DNA from: Heracleum sosnowskyi | Taxonomy: Eukaryota > Streptophyta > Magnoliopsida > Apiales > Apiaceae | Direction: 5' to 3' | Length of the DNA: 64,000 nucleotides | Assembly (NCBI GenBank): GCA_030848705.1 | Contig: CM061235.1 | Coordinates: forward strand, 132,067,228-132,131,227 | Shown: positions 22,845 through 35,300 of the stretch, piece after piece | How positions within the stretch are numbered: the stretch's first letter is position 1 | Layout: the number at the start of each line of letters is the position of its first letter | The notes under the pieces: model-generated | What the model was told of the DNA's origin: nothing | Seen by the model: the letters and a program-made list of their open reading frames with translations, nothing else | The model's database searches: none | Made by a program: the position numbers and the translations under genes

Positions 22845-23534
22845 TCTATACTATTATATTAAAGACGAAACATTGAAAGTTTTGTAGTCTGGTCATGAAA
22901 GTTTTTGTAGTCTGGTCACTCCATTCATAGCCGTTAGATATCTCTGATCAAATCAATGAGAACCGTTATATAAAATATTAAAATTATTATATAGAATACC
23001 TTTTCTATTTTTTCTAACTAAAACATCTCATTTTTCAAAAATATCACAAACAGTTTCATTTAATAAAATAACATAATAAGGTTATAATTTCTAATAACTA
23101 ACTCATTACCACTTTTAGCCAAATTGTATATTCTTTTCTATATTTTCTAACTAAAATTTCTAATTTTCTATTTTTCCTAAATAAAACCTCTCGTTTTCCA
23201 AAAATATCACGAATAGTTCTATTTAATAAGATAAAATAATAAAATAATAATTATTAATCACAGGCAAATCATTACTTTTATATTTTAAAATTCAACGAAA
23301 ACATGTTACTCTCTATATTTCTTACTAAAGCCCCTCTTTTTCCAAAATATCACGGGCAAACTGTTACTTATTTATTTTAAAATCTATTTTAATACTTCTA
23401 ATTATTTAAAAATGTTTAACACGCCTACTTATTTTTTTTAATAAATACAATTAATAAAATATAAAATATAAATAATAAATAATAAAATTAACAATTATTA
23501 AAAATAATTCGTGCATCTCACGGGTTTTAAGCTA
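22845..23534 (+). mobile_element. Small Helitron, first of a tandem pair
   Basis: The 5' end is A|TCTATACTATTATATTAAAG. The 3' region TTCGTGCATCTCACGGGTTTTAAGCTA has the short hairpin and ends at the point where a second 5'-like sequence begins. Length is about 690 bp. No protein is encoded; short AT-rich internal repeats only. Confidence 0.7.
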
Positions 23535-24427
23535 TATTATTAAAGACGAAACATTAAAAGTTTGGTAGTCGGACGGACGGACGGTCGGTACTTGTGATTT
23601 TACTTAATTACCCTTACTTATTTTTAAAAAAAACTATCACTAAATAATAACATTATTTATAATCAATTACCTTTTCAGCTAAAATACATTATCTTTTTTA
23701 TTTTTTTCTAACAAAATCTTCTCTTTTTCTAAAAAAAACATGGGCGATTATCTTTTTTAACAAAAACATGTTACTCTTTCTATTTTTCCTTACTAAAACC
23801 CCTCATTTTCCAAAAATATCACGACAAACCCTTAATTATTTATTTTAAAATCTATTTTAATATTTTTAATTCTGAGTAATTTTTTAGCTGAAACGTGTTA
23901 CTTTTTCTATTTTTTTATTTTCTAAAGAAATTATTATTAAATAATAACATTTTTATAACCAACTATCTTTTCAGTTAAAATACATTGACTTTTCTATTTT
24001 TTCTAACAAAATCCTCTCTTTTTCTAAAAAAAATCACGGGCAATTACCTTTTTCAACTAAAACATGCTACTCTTTCTATTTTTCCTTACTAAAATCTCTC
24101 ATTTTCCAAAAATATCCAGGGCAAATCCTTACTTATTTATTTTGAAACCTATTTAAATACTTTTAATTACGGGCACTTACCTTTTCAGCTAAAACACGTT
24201 ACTTTTTCTATTTTTCTTTACTAAGACCTCTCCTTTTCCAAAAATATTACGGACAAACAGTTATTAATTTATTTTAAAATCTATTTTAATATTTTTAATT
24301 ATTTAAAAAAGTTGAACACGTCTACTTATTTTTTTTAGCAAATGCAAATTAATAGAATATTAAAACATAAATAATAAAAATAATAATTATTAATAACAAT
24401 CCGTGCATCGCACGGGTTTTAAGCTAG
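23535..24427 (+). mobile_element. Small Helitron, second of a tandem pair
   Basis: It begins TATTATTAAAGACGAAACAT (lacking the first bases of the 5' end) and finishes with hairpin CCGTGCATCGCACGG and GTTTTAAGCTAG|T. Internal units AAAACATGTTACTCTTTCTA ... CCAAAAATATCACGGGCAAA recur about four times (near 23290, 23760, 24060, 24190). The junction with the first copy is AAGCTA|TATTATTAAAG. Confidence 0.72.
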
Positions 24428-24528
24428 TAATATCATATACATGAATTTACAAAAATATACAAAGAGTACAAGAATCGTTACCCCTTTTTCTAAACTTGTC
24501 ACAAATCTTCCTCTTTTCGTGTTCTTCT

Positions 24529-24539
24529 TCTTCTTTTTT

Positions 24540-24571
<32 letters not shown>

Positions 24572-24576
24572 TCTCA
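24529..24576. repeat. (CT)n microsatellite
   Basis: A pyrimidine run TTCTTCTT followed by CTCTCTCTCTCTCT with one TATC interruption lies within the LTR downstream half. Confidence 0.95.
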
Positions 24577-24862
24577 ACATTTTTTTCCTCGCTGCTGTGC
24601 TCTAATATTTTCTAGGGTTTTGTCTTTTGTTTTTCGCTTACAAATTACCTACGTTTGTATGTAGTCCATTTAATTAACTTGGGTTAACCAAAATCATTCA
24701 AATAAACTAAAGCCCAACTAAATTAAATTAATACGGCTCGTTAATCCAATTTTATTCTAAAGTCAAATTATATATATTATCTTAAATTTTAATCCACTTC
24801 TAATTCTAATTTCTATAAAATTAAAATCTATTAAAATTATAAGAAAAATCAGGGATATTGCA

Positions 24863-25335
24863 GTTGGCAAGAAAGACTTGATGTTGAGGAGTAAATGAAG
24901 AGAAATGTGACTGTGAGATGATGTTATTCACAAAAGAACTCAATGTAGTAGGTAAGCAAACAAAGTCTTAAAATTTGGCAGGTACAGATTTAACTATAGT
25001 ACTCTGTCTAGTAGGGTGTGGGAGAGAGGAATGAACAATAGGTAGAGGGTTAGGAACATCAGTTAAGGTGGGAAAAGTAGGTAATGACATGAGAACTAGA
25101 ATGAGTAGGGGAACTAGGAGAAGAACAATCAGATAAACGTTTTATAAGGAATATTATATCAGGATTGAATAGATGTGGAGCAGGTGCAGTAGGTGGTAGG
25201 GTTTTAAAGGAAAAATCAGTTCATTAAAACTAACATCTCGAGACACAAATACTTTCTTAGTGGAAAGATCCATAACTCTATATGCTTTTTGAGAGAATGG
25301 ATAGCCTATAGACACACACCTGATAAGGGGACTGT
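24863..25335 (-). pseudogene. Ty1/copia integrase C-terminal fragment
   Basis: The minus strand reads CVSIGYPFSQKAYRVMDLST then KKVFVSRDVSFNELIFP, the conserved end of copia integrase, followed by a Pro/Ser/Thr-rich linker with stops, ending HQVFLAN at the insertion point. The N-terminal integrase, protease and gag are absent. With 20152-20464 and 21166-21243 it represents a single old minus-strand copia copy. Confidence 0.8.
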
Positions 25336-25374
25336 CCTTGAAGACTACGAACAGGTGTTTGACTCAACAAATTA

Positions 25375-25655
25375 TATGATAACAACTATTTCATTGAAAA
25401 TCTTGAAAATCATGGACGTTTTGCAAGTAGAACATATTTTATAAAACTATATGTTTTACAATGTTCAGCTTGTAGAACATAAATGATTTTAAAGATTTTT
25501 AACGAATTTTGCTTGCAAAATGCACATAATTTTCAAGATTTTCAAATGAAAAAGTGATCTTCATAGAACATGATTTGCAAATAATACATTTTGCAATGTT
25601 TTACTTTGCGGAACATATAGGGTGTCTAGGGTCTCCAATGAAATAGCAGTGTCCA
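25375..25655. repeat. Probable foldback element / MITE
   Basis: TTTCATTGAAAATCTTGAAAAT (25390) is inverted at 25529 as ATTTTCAAGATTTTCAAATG, and CTATTTCATTG (25386) is inverted at 25635 as CCAATGAAATAG. No target duplication was found, so the ends are approximate. Confidence 0.4.
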
Positions 25656-26860
25656 TAGAACTTAACTCAATAAATATATATAATAAATTTATAATTCTAT
25701 AATTATAGTTTTAATATAAAAATATCTATTATAATTTAATAAACTTTTTTATAAAAAAAAGAGTTTGTCATTATAACACAATGATAGTTAGAGATTAAAA
25801 GGACCAAGTTGTATAGTTTCGACTAATGTACCAACATATTATATTTAGTTCAACATACACATAATATATTATTATGAATATATTGAATTACAAATTTTAT
25901 TTGGTTACCAACTCTTCAAATTTGTATAATTCACCTATAATCACACGAAATACACTAAAAGTGTAAGTAGTATGTCACAGATATTTTAAAAATTGTGTAT
26001 GTCTGTATATCGGTTTATTGTAAATTTAATTATTGTGTGTGTGTATATATTTGGTATTCTTAAATATATTAATTTGGATTATAAATAATACATAACAAAT
26101 CTTTTTCATTTTAAGAATTTTTGGTGAATCCTAATACTGTTTTAGTGTATTATGTGTCGATTGATGTATTCGAGAATTTCGTAAAACTTATATACTAAGA
26201 AGTTTATAGTCATACGTGTACAATAATATAATATGAAATATTCGATATCATTTTTCCACTAGAAGCTTCTCGATCGTTCTGGTCTCTTGAAAATAAAAAA
26301 TCTATGTCATTCCAATATCCTTTATAAAGAAAAATCATGTATTCATTTTCTTCATTCCCTCACCCTAAATCATTACCGCCGCTCACCCCATATCCCTCAT
26401 CACCCTGTATCATCATATTTTCATCATCCACTTCATCCTATATCATCTCATATCCTTATCACCGCTCTCCCCTTACATTCGTCATTATCCCCTCTTCCAC
26501 CACTATCCCCTTATATTATTATCTCATATTTTGCAACAATTCTCGGACATCCTTCCGATCTATATTTTTTTCTTTTTTCAAATCGAAATGTTTCTTTAAG
26601 CATTATATTTTGCAAGAATCTTTATACCACAATCACTAAGTTACATCCGTAATAACACTATCACGATTAAGAATAATACATTCTCCACTTGAAGAAGAAT
26701 AGTACCTCTCAAATCAGTTTGTTGTGTTGATTGTGATTTTATGTCTGATTTGGAAATTTTTACCTTACTTTTCCTTGCAAATGGTCAAGATCTTAATTTT
26801 ATCGATAAAAAATCTCCTTCAAAATATTAGGACGCAAATACATTTATTGTATTTTTTTGT
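25656..26860. other. AT-rich intergenic DNA
   Basis: No gene is recognised. A pyrimidine-rich stretch (26340-26540, with TCATCACC and CCTCATC-type repeats) gives overlapping open frames in two registers; these are compositional, not coding. Confidence 0.5.
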
Positions 26861-26869
26861 TTATATTTA

Positions 26870-27724
26870 TACATTTATTACAGTAAACAATGAAGAAATT
26901 GCTCCAGAAATCTACGTCTCGATGGATGATGACATTTACAGGTAATATTCATTTTTATTTATTTGATTATATTTGTCACACATGTAATGTTTACTGATTT
27001 CTATTTATTACTGAAAACACTACAACAAAACTCCATATATGAACTTTTTTTTGTATGAATTACACTATACCTGCCAATGGGTCGAGTTCGGATCAGATCG
27101 ACCTAAATCCATATTCATTTATTTTTATCGAATTTGGATCGAATAGGACTGGAATTTTTACAGGTAACTAAACAACAATATCTAAATATTAAATTACAAA
27201 CTCCAACATAATAACATATATTCATACTATAACACCATAACATGTTTTATACCTATTTAAAATTATAGGCTTCGCATACTTTGATTTTATATCATTGACA
27301 TATTCGAATGCAATAATAATAATACAATAATAAGAAAAAGGAGCATGCATTGTGTGTCATTTCGTAGTAGGTTAAAAGTGTTGTATATTATTATGAATAC
27401 ATTTGAATTTGTCAATGCGTAATAGGTTAAAGAAATTCAGAGATTGCATTGTGCACCAATTCATTTTATTATCTAAATTACATACACAACATTGTGTATT
27501 GTCCAAAGATACATATCTATTGCGGTACCTATACTAATTAAATAATTAAATATGCAGAGAAAGACTATACAACAAGATAAATGATGTCCCGGCATTATCT
27601 AAAATTGTGAGATGGGAAGAACTGGAGAACAACGAAGCAAGCTCTGAAGTTGATAAAACTCTCCTTGTTCAACATAATGACCCAAAGGAAGTTGGGCCTC
27701 CTCAGCACATCTTTCGTACATTAA
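26870..27724 (+). pseudogene. Unrecognised two-exon fragment
   Basis: A first piece (about 26880-26941) reads VNNEEIAPEIYVSMDDDIY and ends at a GT donor. The phase fits an AG acceptor before 27558, from which ERLYNKINDVPALSKIVRWE and a Glu/Asp-rich tail run to TAG at about 27730; ten more residues resembling KRSKKTPAYLKDYEV follow the stop. The KTPAYLKDYE ending resembles the tail that precedes integrase/RT linkers in retrotransposon polyproteins, but I do not recognise the whole. No start codon is certain. Confidence 0.3.
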
Positions 27725-27739
27725 AGTCTTAGGTCCAAG

Positions 27740-29450
27740 CTGCAAACTGGCCCAAACGATCTAAGAAGACTCCAGCTTATTTAAAAGACTACGAGGTGTG
27801 AGAGTGTAGATGCACGATATATACATGATATCTCAGCTGATTAGTTTCTTTGTTTTACATCTATTTTAATTTGACGTCGTGGGATATTCATGTAGGATAA
27901 TTGCAATTGTTAGTGTCTAATAGTAGTTAAGTTAATATATTCAGTAGTGATTGTAAGAAGGTAAGGAACAACTAGTCTTGTTGGAATTTACAGGCACATA
28001 TACTTGCAAGCTCACCTAACTTTCAAAGCCTCTTCCAAGGGTGAGTTATACACAAAATTTGATTAAATGCATTTGATAAAATAATTATGAACTTATGCTT
28101 TGAAACTTTTTCTTTTTCTTCTTCTTCTTCTTGTTAGGTGAATGATTTAACACACACCTCTTAGAAGTATTAATATTATGGTTTGTGGAGTCGGCCAAAA
28201 CTTGTTCCAGAATACTTATCGTCATATCTCAAAACAAAAGAATTTGAAGAATTTAATATATAAAATAGACGATGAGCTGTCACTTGTTGAATACTTGCTG
28301 CTACGAGGGAGAGCTTGGAGAAAAATATCAATTTATCTTCAACAGTTAGAGTGAAAGCCAAGGATCCTAAAGAAGTTATAGAGCTTTATTAGAGGTTCAT
28401 AAACTTTCAATAATTATTTGTCAGTCAAATAATTATGGATGTGTACTTTATGGTAACAAAATATATGAGATACACTTTCTATACTAGCTTTCTTTACTTT
28501 TAGACTTGTATTGATTAATGCCTAGCTCACTATAATAATCTCTTCTCAAAGTGTTATTTTAACTTTGAATCTTACATGAATTAATTTTGAGATTAATTAT
28601 ATAAGAATGATAACTAGTATATTGTGCGATTCAATTATTCTTTAAATATGTGACCAAGGAATTCATTTGTAGTTGGAAATGAATGTTTACATAGCTTCCA
28701 AAATTTAGATGATTGGAAGTAGTTAAACTAGGATGATAGTGACTTTCTTTAGTTCTCTTGTACGTCTCTATTTTTATCACATATTCTTGTTTTCATCATT
28801 TATTATGAAACTATGACTTGTTGTATATTATTCAGTGTAGATTTATGAAAGCGTAAATTAAGGCCCAACTAGAAGTCAAATAATTGATGGAAACAAATTC
28901 TTACAATTCATTTTATAAGTTAAAAAATTGGAGTTTTGATCATAAAATTGTATCAACATTATATTATAGTCATTTTAGGGATTTTAAACAATTGGCTAGA
29001 AAAAATATTATAACATCGTTGTAAATCACGATTTAGTTGACCAATGATAAAAATGTATACATATACATGTGTTCTACTAAATTAAAGGTAAAAAATTGAT
29101 AATAAAGAAAAATTATATACATGCACTATTTATGTATATTCAATAATAATATTATAATATTATTATGTAAAATTCAACAATATACGAAAAGATGTCAGAT
29201 TTGAAATAATTATATGAACCAAATTAAATATCACCAACTTTTTTAGGATAATTAAAATTTTTAACTAAATACATCAAAGTTCTAAATTTATGGTGAAAAA
29301 ATACCATCAATTTTAAATAATTAATTAAAATCAATACTAAACACATTTGGATTTTTAAATCCAAAACGATATCCCAAAATTCTAATCAAATATATCTGTC
29401 GTTTTTAATAATCTAAAGCCACAATAAAATCATTCGGTGCCCAGCCCACA
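27740..29450. other. AT-rich intergenic DNA
   Basis: No coding region, RNA gene or element boundary is recognised. A CTTCTTCTTCTTCTT run occurs near 28120. Confidence 0.5.
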
Positions 29451-29451
29451 A

Positions 29452-29729
29452 CATGGCGCGATATAAAATTGGAAGACTATCATGTTCCCATTGTATCTGA
29501 ATTGGATATTCATCGTTATAATGTTATTGAGGGTACAGATTATAAGTTTGTTGGTTTGGTCAATGCACACAAGTTGGCTGTTAATGGTTTCCATTATACT
29601 GCCTGTTTTGAAGCCCGCTTAGGTTCACAACGTCCCGTCTACTTCCAGGCTATGATATTGCAGCGAAGTCAAAACAGAGCAAATGATGAGGTTCTTGTAT
29701 ATGTTCTTTTTGTACACCCTCTACCCTGA
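29452..29729 (+). pseudogene. Cystatin-like domain fragment
   Basis: One open exon reads WRDIKLEDYHVPIVSELDIH, then DYKFVGLVNAHKLAVNGFHY and TACFEAR with PVYFQAMILQR. The order (W..I.....P.V.ELA....N, then F..VV.A...V.G..Y....EA, then YEA.V) fits the plant cystatin fold, which blocks papain-type cysteine proteases. The inhibitory QxVxG loop reads LAVNG, so the key Gln is absent, and no PW tail is visible. No ATG in this frame and no flanking exons were found, so I treat it as a fragment. A chance resemblance cannot be excluded. Confidence 0.35.
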
Positions 29730-30458
29730 TGCCACTATACTTTCACTCTCAAAAAGTCAGTGGTCTATCCTCATAAAGGCATTATCTATATATTTATTCA
29801 TTTAACTAGTCAACTATCGATGTAACACTGATGATGGAACTCGTCAACCAAGTCATATAACTCCATGTTGGATGCATGTCATGCATCCTTACCTACTAAA
29901 ACCTTATGATATTTGTAAGACAACTATTATTGTAATCCAAAACTATGATGTGTTATTAATGCTATGTTTTGGGATTATATTTGATCTTTACATCTTTTAT
30001 GTTTACTTTACTAGAACATTTTTCCTTACCATTTTAAGCATCGGTAGTTTCAACTCAAGTTTTTTGTGTTTGCTAAATTTGTTTTAGGACAAAGCTCTGT
30101 GCTTTGGATCATTTTCACATTTCGACTATATGCCAAACTTTATTGTTCCTTAAGAGAAAATTCAGTAGTTTACTTATATCATGTCCTAAGTTAAAATATA
30201 AGTAATCAAGTAAAAAATGTTGCTCCAACAATGTTATAGTGGTTCTCTAAATCACTATGACATTTATATTATTAGATCAACTCTAATATATTAGTTATAT
30301 GACATTTTAGCTAAAGTTTATGAAAGCTTGTAAAAATTAGTGCTCCAACAATATCCTAGTGGTTTCTTAAAGAGTTAATTCTCCTCACATGCCTTATTAA
30401 TTTATAAGGAACCAAAAGACACTCATTATCTTGTTTTATTAACAAAATATTCATTTCT
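29730..30458. other. Intergenic; short perfect palindrome
   Basis: No gene is recognised. GGATGCATGTCATGCATCC (29869-29887) is a perfect inverted repeat with 9-base arms around a single T. Confidence 0.6.
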
Positions 30459-30463
30459 CTCTC

Positions 30464-31412
30464 TGTTATTCCCAAACAATGTAATCACTGGATTGTAGAA
30501 GGGGGGGGGGGTTGAATACAATCTATTAAAATTCTCCAATTCATTTATAAACATAACAATAAGAACAGAAATATATGCTTGCAAAAAATAAGAACGAATT
30601 GAATGTTCCACCTGAGAGATTCTATTTGAATAAATCTCTGTGATGTTTAGAAACAAACACACAGCTGCTGTTACAATATTTTTGCTTCACAATTTTCCTA
30701 AGAGCTCTAGGCAAAATACTTAAAAACATTTCTAATTACTTAGCTCTAAAAAACAATGCTACACTTGGTTATATACTCCAAGTTTACAACTTTTCTAAAC
30801 TACTGAATTACACATTAGAATTAAGCTTAGAAAGTTGCTTCGACATTCTAAGTCCATTGGTTTCTTTGATGATTTGCCTTTTAGCTAATTATTCTTTTTC
30901 AATCATCTCTATTGACCAGATAAAAATTTAATGCTTCTTTTTCTACAGATTTACCCAGATTGTTGGTTTCCATGATCTTTTTGTTCCATCAATCCATGTG
31001 ATTTGTCATGCATGTCTCTATCACACTGTCAACTGCTAATTATGCATTCCATATCTGTTGAGGTTGATCAAACTCACATCCGTTGATAGTTATTTGAATG
31101 TATCCGTTGATAGAAGAAATACATCTGTTGATGACATCTTCACTTATACAGAATTAAAAAGCATAGAATATTTACAATTGGCTAACATATTATGCATATC
31201 CATTGATAGTCATCATGACTTATTCAATCCTATTAACTATATTATCAACTGTTATCTGGAACAAAATAAAATATGTTACAAAAGTCTTATCTGTTGATAA
31301 GTTACCTATAAGTGGATACTGTATGAACATGCTATCCGTTGACAACTACAATTGACTCATACAAATTTGTTCAGTGTTAAGTTATCATCAAGAATCAACA
31401 TAATTCCTAACA
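30464..31412 (-). mobile_element. Solo LTR of a Ty1/copia element with CTCTC duplications
   Basis: On the plus strand it runs TGTTATTCCC ... AATTCCTAACA (949 bp), with TGTTA/TAACA inverted ends and identical 5-base flanks CTCTC at 30459-30463 and 31413-31417. The TGTAGAAGGGGGGGTTGAATAC stretch near its 3' end (minus-strand sense) recurs in the solo LTR at 41700 and is typical of one large plant copia lineage. Internal sequence has been removed, presumably by LTR-LTR recombination. A G-run (about 30500-30511) lies within. Confidence 0.85.
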
Positions 31413-31417
31413 CTCTC

Positions 31418-31820
31418 TTTCTCCACTTCAACCACCTGCTTAAAGTTTAATACTATGATGCATATATAAGTAATATTGTTGTAGTTCATCTACAATAAAA
31501 TATCTTAAATCACTAAAATTTATTTTTTAACTATTATTTTTAAGAAACATGTGAAGACTCTATTACAGTTGCTCTTACCTATCTATTATTAACGTCTACC
31601 CGTTACCTATTTCATTTTTATGAATAAATAATTCATCTTTCTTTATTTCTTCACTTTTTATTCTCTCTTTTCAAATTTGTTATTATAATAATGGGCAATG
31701 AGTTTACATATTGTTGTTAGAATTGATATACAAAATCATATACCTAAATCACTATAACTCAGTATTATATTATATTTATAAGTAACACGGTAGAGGCTTG
31801 TTCCTTTTAGTGGTAGGAAT
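31418..31820. other. AT-rich intergenic DNA
   Basis: Nothing is recognised between the solo LTR and the LARD element. Confidence 0.6.
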
Positions 31821-31825
31821 ATCAC

Positions 31826-33039
31826 TGTTAACGGAGAAATTTGGTATTAACAAAGTTCGAGGTTTGTCGCCGGAATCAAGATCTATGACGGTGGTTCTTC
31901 GCCGGAAAGTCGCCAGAGTGTGGTGGTTGTGATGAATTGGGGGCTGAGATTGTAAGGGTTTTCTTGGTGGTGGCTCGTTGAGCTCTTCGCTTCCAACCCC
32001 CTACAATGTGCCTACGTACCCCGTATTTATAAGGGATCAAGCCCTACGTAGTTCTTGGGGAGCAAGTAACCTATATGGGCTGGTTTCTGATTTATGAGGC
32101 CCACTAGGATACCTGATCCATCTTCTAGAATTGGTCTTCGACTCGCTTTAAGAATGTCCAACGATGAGGCCTAGTCACAAAGGCCCAAGGCTCAACTACA
32201 GTCTAGGGACTTCACGGATATGGCATCGACCCAACTTAGGAGCCGACACTAACCGCTACCAACTGTCTCCATGACCAAAGTAGTTGCAGGTATAGCCATG
32301 ACTTACCTCAAATGTCAGACGCATCCTTGTCCCCCGAATGAGAAGCACCCACCAGATTGCAGGACAAGTGATCCCAAGCGTTTGGGTGCAAAGTGCAGGA
32401 TTACTCCAAAGTTCCCCAATGAGGACGCGCCCATTGAGTACAGGAATAGAGCTCCCAAAGCACACACCAAGGGTTCACCCCACATCCCCAATGAGGACGC
32501 GCCCATTGAATACATGAGGAGGCCCTCAACCACGGACATCCCCCTCCTAGGGCACATCCTAGGAAGAAATTCTTCAATCATCAGGCAAACCCCTGGAGGC
32601 CTTCAATAATGAACATCACTCCCTTAGGGCTCATCCTAAGGGAGAAGTCTTCATTATCTTTCCAGTATCAAGCCAAGGGAGTCGTCCTTCACCACCAAGT
32701 AGCTACTTCAAACCAAGAGGGCGCGCCCTCAAGGGGTGTACGGCCTAAAGTAGCGCGCCCTTACCCCTGTGAGGGCAAGCCCTAAGTCTTCCATATGATA
32801 ATCCCATGTCAATCTAGCTGTTATTCTCTGTCAAGTCATCCATTAATGTAAAGTTGTCAGTCCACACCAAGAGGACGCGTCCTCAGGGGTTGGATGGCCA
32901 AAGGGGCTCTCCCTCTCCCCTATGAGGACTAGCCATGAGCTTCCCTTGTACCAGTTCAATCCCTAATTGCATCTTGGATATCCCCAATTGATTATTACTT
33001 GACCTGAATTTACCCCAATACCAAATTTTGGCTATAACA
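31826..33039 (-). repeat. 3' LTR of the LARD element
   Basis: 1214 bp with TG..CA ends. It carries about 150 bases (around 32275-32420) that the other LTR lacks, where short direct repeats (AATGAGGACGCGCCCATTGA) probably mediated a deletion. It has TATA-like TATTTATAAGGG near 32023. Confidence 0.9.
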
Positions 33040-33999
33040 ACTACCCCCCAATTCCATGTGAAATCAGAGAAGGAGCATGGAATTTTTAATCTCCAAAGTG
33101 CCAAAATCTCTTTGTAACCTTTTTTTTCTTCAATAAGTGTCCTTAAACTTCTTCATTCTTTGATGCTGTAAAGAGGGTGCGTCCTTTAATTCTTTAGTCA
33201 TATATCTTCGAGAATTCTATTATTTAGAAAGGGTTACCACCGGCACACGACACCTCTAAGCTTACATGAGTTAACTCGGCGTAAGAAACAAGAGATATTG
33301 TGCACTGATGTAAAACCTCTCTCAAGGCATGTCCTCGAGTAAAATATTCATGTACTGAGGGCATGCCGTCTTCTAATGTTAAGGAGTACGGATTCCTTCA
33401 GTTGTCCTAAGATTCAAAAAATGGAGTAACTTGTGTAGATATAGATACACCCTTGTATATATTTCTTCCTTTGCCCTTCCTTATAATATTTCTTCTCTCT
33501 CATTCCGGAATAGTTATCTTTTGGGTGCGTCCTAAACTATGGGCGATTCCTCTTTCTAAAATTCCAATAATGACACACCCATGCGTCCCTTGAGGGTCTG
33601 TCCATGGGCATTCTTGCCTTGATATTATGAGATGTCTTGTAAATATGTCTTCATGTGATGTGATTTTAAGAATATGTAAATGATGCCCTCGAAGGGTCCT
33701 TCAAAGCGCAATCCAGTCCTGTAGGGACCTTGTGAAGCGACCTCGTAGGGCCTTGTAGTCAAAAGTTATCACAATAATATTTTCTCTCCAGCTAACATGT
33801 GAGCTTATGTTCCCACATGTATCTTCAAGTCTTCTTATAGTATCATGAGAGAAGGCCTCTTATTGATATGATGAGAGAAGTAGAGGAGTTATCTCCTTTT
33901 GTCTGTCTACTTTTTAGTATGAGGAGATGAGTCATCTCCTGTCATATAAGTCTTTCTCTTTTTAAGTATAGGAGATGAATCTTCTCTTCTTGCCTGGTT

Positions 34000-34370
34000 T
34001 CTTACTAATATGATGGGAGAAGGCCTTTATACGAATACGATGAGAGGAGTCCTCTCTATTAATATGAGTGGAGGAGTCCTCTCTACTGGTATGAGGGGAT
34101 GAGTCCACTCTGCTGATATGAGGGGAGGAGTCCTCTCTGCTGATATGAGGTGGAGGAGTCCTCTCTGCTGATATGAGGTGGAGGAGTCCTCTCTACTGAT
34201 ATAAGGGGAGGAGTCCTCTCTGCTGATATGAGGTGGATGTGTCCTCTCTATTGATATGAGGTGGATGAGTCCTCTCTGCTGATATGATCAGGTGGATGAG
34301 TCCTCTCTATTGATATGAGGGGAGAAGTCCTCTTTATTAATATTAGTGGAGGAGTCCTCTCCTCTTGTCT
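34000..34370. repeat. Minisatellite in the LARD interior
   Basis: About a dozen units of roughly 27-28 bases, GAGGAGTCCTCTCTGCTGAT followed by ATGAGGT/G, vary slightly from unit to unit. Confidence 0.9.
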
Positions 34371-35159
34371 GACTCCTTGCTAATTTGATGAGAGGAGTCA
34401 TCTCCTCCTTCCTGACACTTTGTCAATATAGCAGTAGAAGAGTTGCACAATATTTCTAGACCACTAATCGTGAGCCCAATATTTTCATCAATTCTCGTAA
34501 TGGGTCTGTTTAGAGCCCATGACCATATTTGGGCATAAAAATGCACATTAGAGATTCGCCTAAGTGCATCAATATTGGAGGGCATACCCTGAGAGGGAGG
34601 CGCGACCATAACGAAAGCTCGATCACCGATCTTCAAGTAATAAAAATCCTTATGAGAATTTGTCAAATAATCCACATGAGTTTTCTGAGGTCGAATGAGT
34701 TGAATTCAAAGTGTCAAAGGTTGGAGCTATTGAAGTTAAGGAGGAGGAGCTATCCCAGCAAAACAAAGATGAAGAGGTTGAGAAAATCTCGGAGGCAGGG
34801 AGGACGCGTCATGACAATGGAGGTGATCTTTCTACCAGCAACACAATTGCTAACACAAAGGCAATTTCTTCGGCAACCGCTCCATAACTCTACTCATACT
34901 TCATGTTTATCATACTTGCATGTTTACAAGGAAGAGTTCCACATCTCACCATCTAACTGAGGGAGCGTCACCCTAGAGAGCGTGCCTTGTAGTCTACTAT
35001 GCTGTCATTTCCCGTCTTCAATCAACCAAATCATCGCCTTACTGAAAATACACCATCAAATGCTTGCATGACTATTCGGGGGCCTCAACCTCAAAAGTTT
35101 TATTAAAACTTTAGGGGACACTCTCTGGTCACAGAATACTTCGAATCTCAACCCACGAA

Positions 35160-35300
35160 GGGGCATCTCAATATGAGGCATCATATGAATGGCATCTCTC
35201 GAAGAGGCATCTCACTGGGAGGCATTCTGCGAAGGGCATCTCACGAAGAGGCATCCTATAAAGGGCATCTCTCAAGGAGGCATCCGTTAGAGGGGAATAT
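35160..35300. repeat. Short GGCATCTC-type repeat in the LARD interior
   Basis: Units of the form GAAGAGGCATCTC and GAAGGGCATCTC alternate about eight times at 15-20 base spacing. Confidence 0.75.

Larger units (their letters stand above)
21244..24862. repeat. Probable solo LTR (Ty3/gypsy type) with Helitrons inside
   Basis: The segment starts TGTAACAGCCCGACTTTTCG and ends AATCAGGGATATTGCA, typical of plant Ty3/gypsy LTRs. Without the Helitron pair it is about 2.0 kb. It interrupts a copia pol frame. The flanking 5-mers (TAATG and GTTGG) do not match, so the duplication has decayed, the ends are off, or recombination followed. No gag-pol is present. Confidence 0.55.

Noticed and set aside
24895..25200. 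Separate gene between the LTR end and the copia integrase motif
   Set aside because: It is the Pro/Ser-rich linker of the same minus-strand copia frame, with stops.
26287..26652. Overlapping 121- and 100-codon plus-strand frames
   Set aside because: Two registers of the same pyrimidine-rich stretch are open at once, which is a base-composition effect.
32256..32609. Overlapping frames on both strands in the LARD LTR
   Set aside because: They lie inside an LTR, the other LTR has this part deleted, and no domain is seen.
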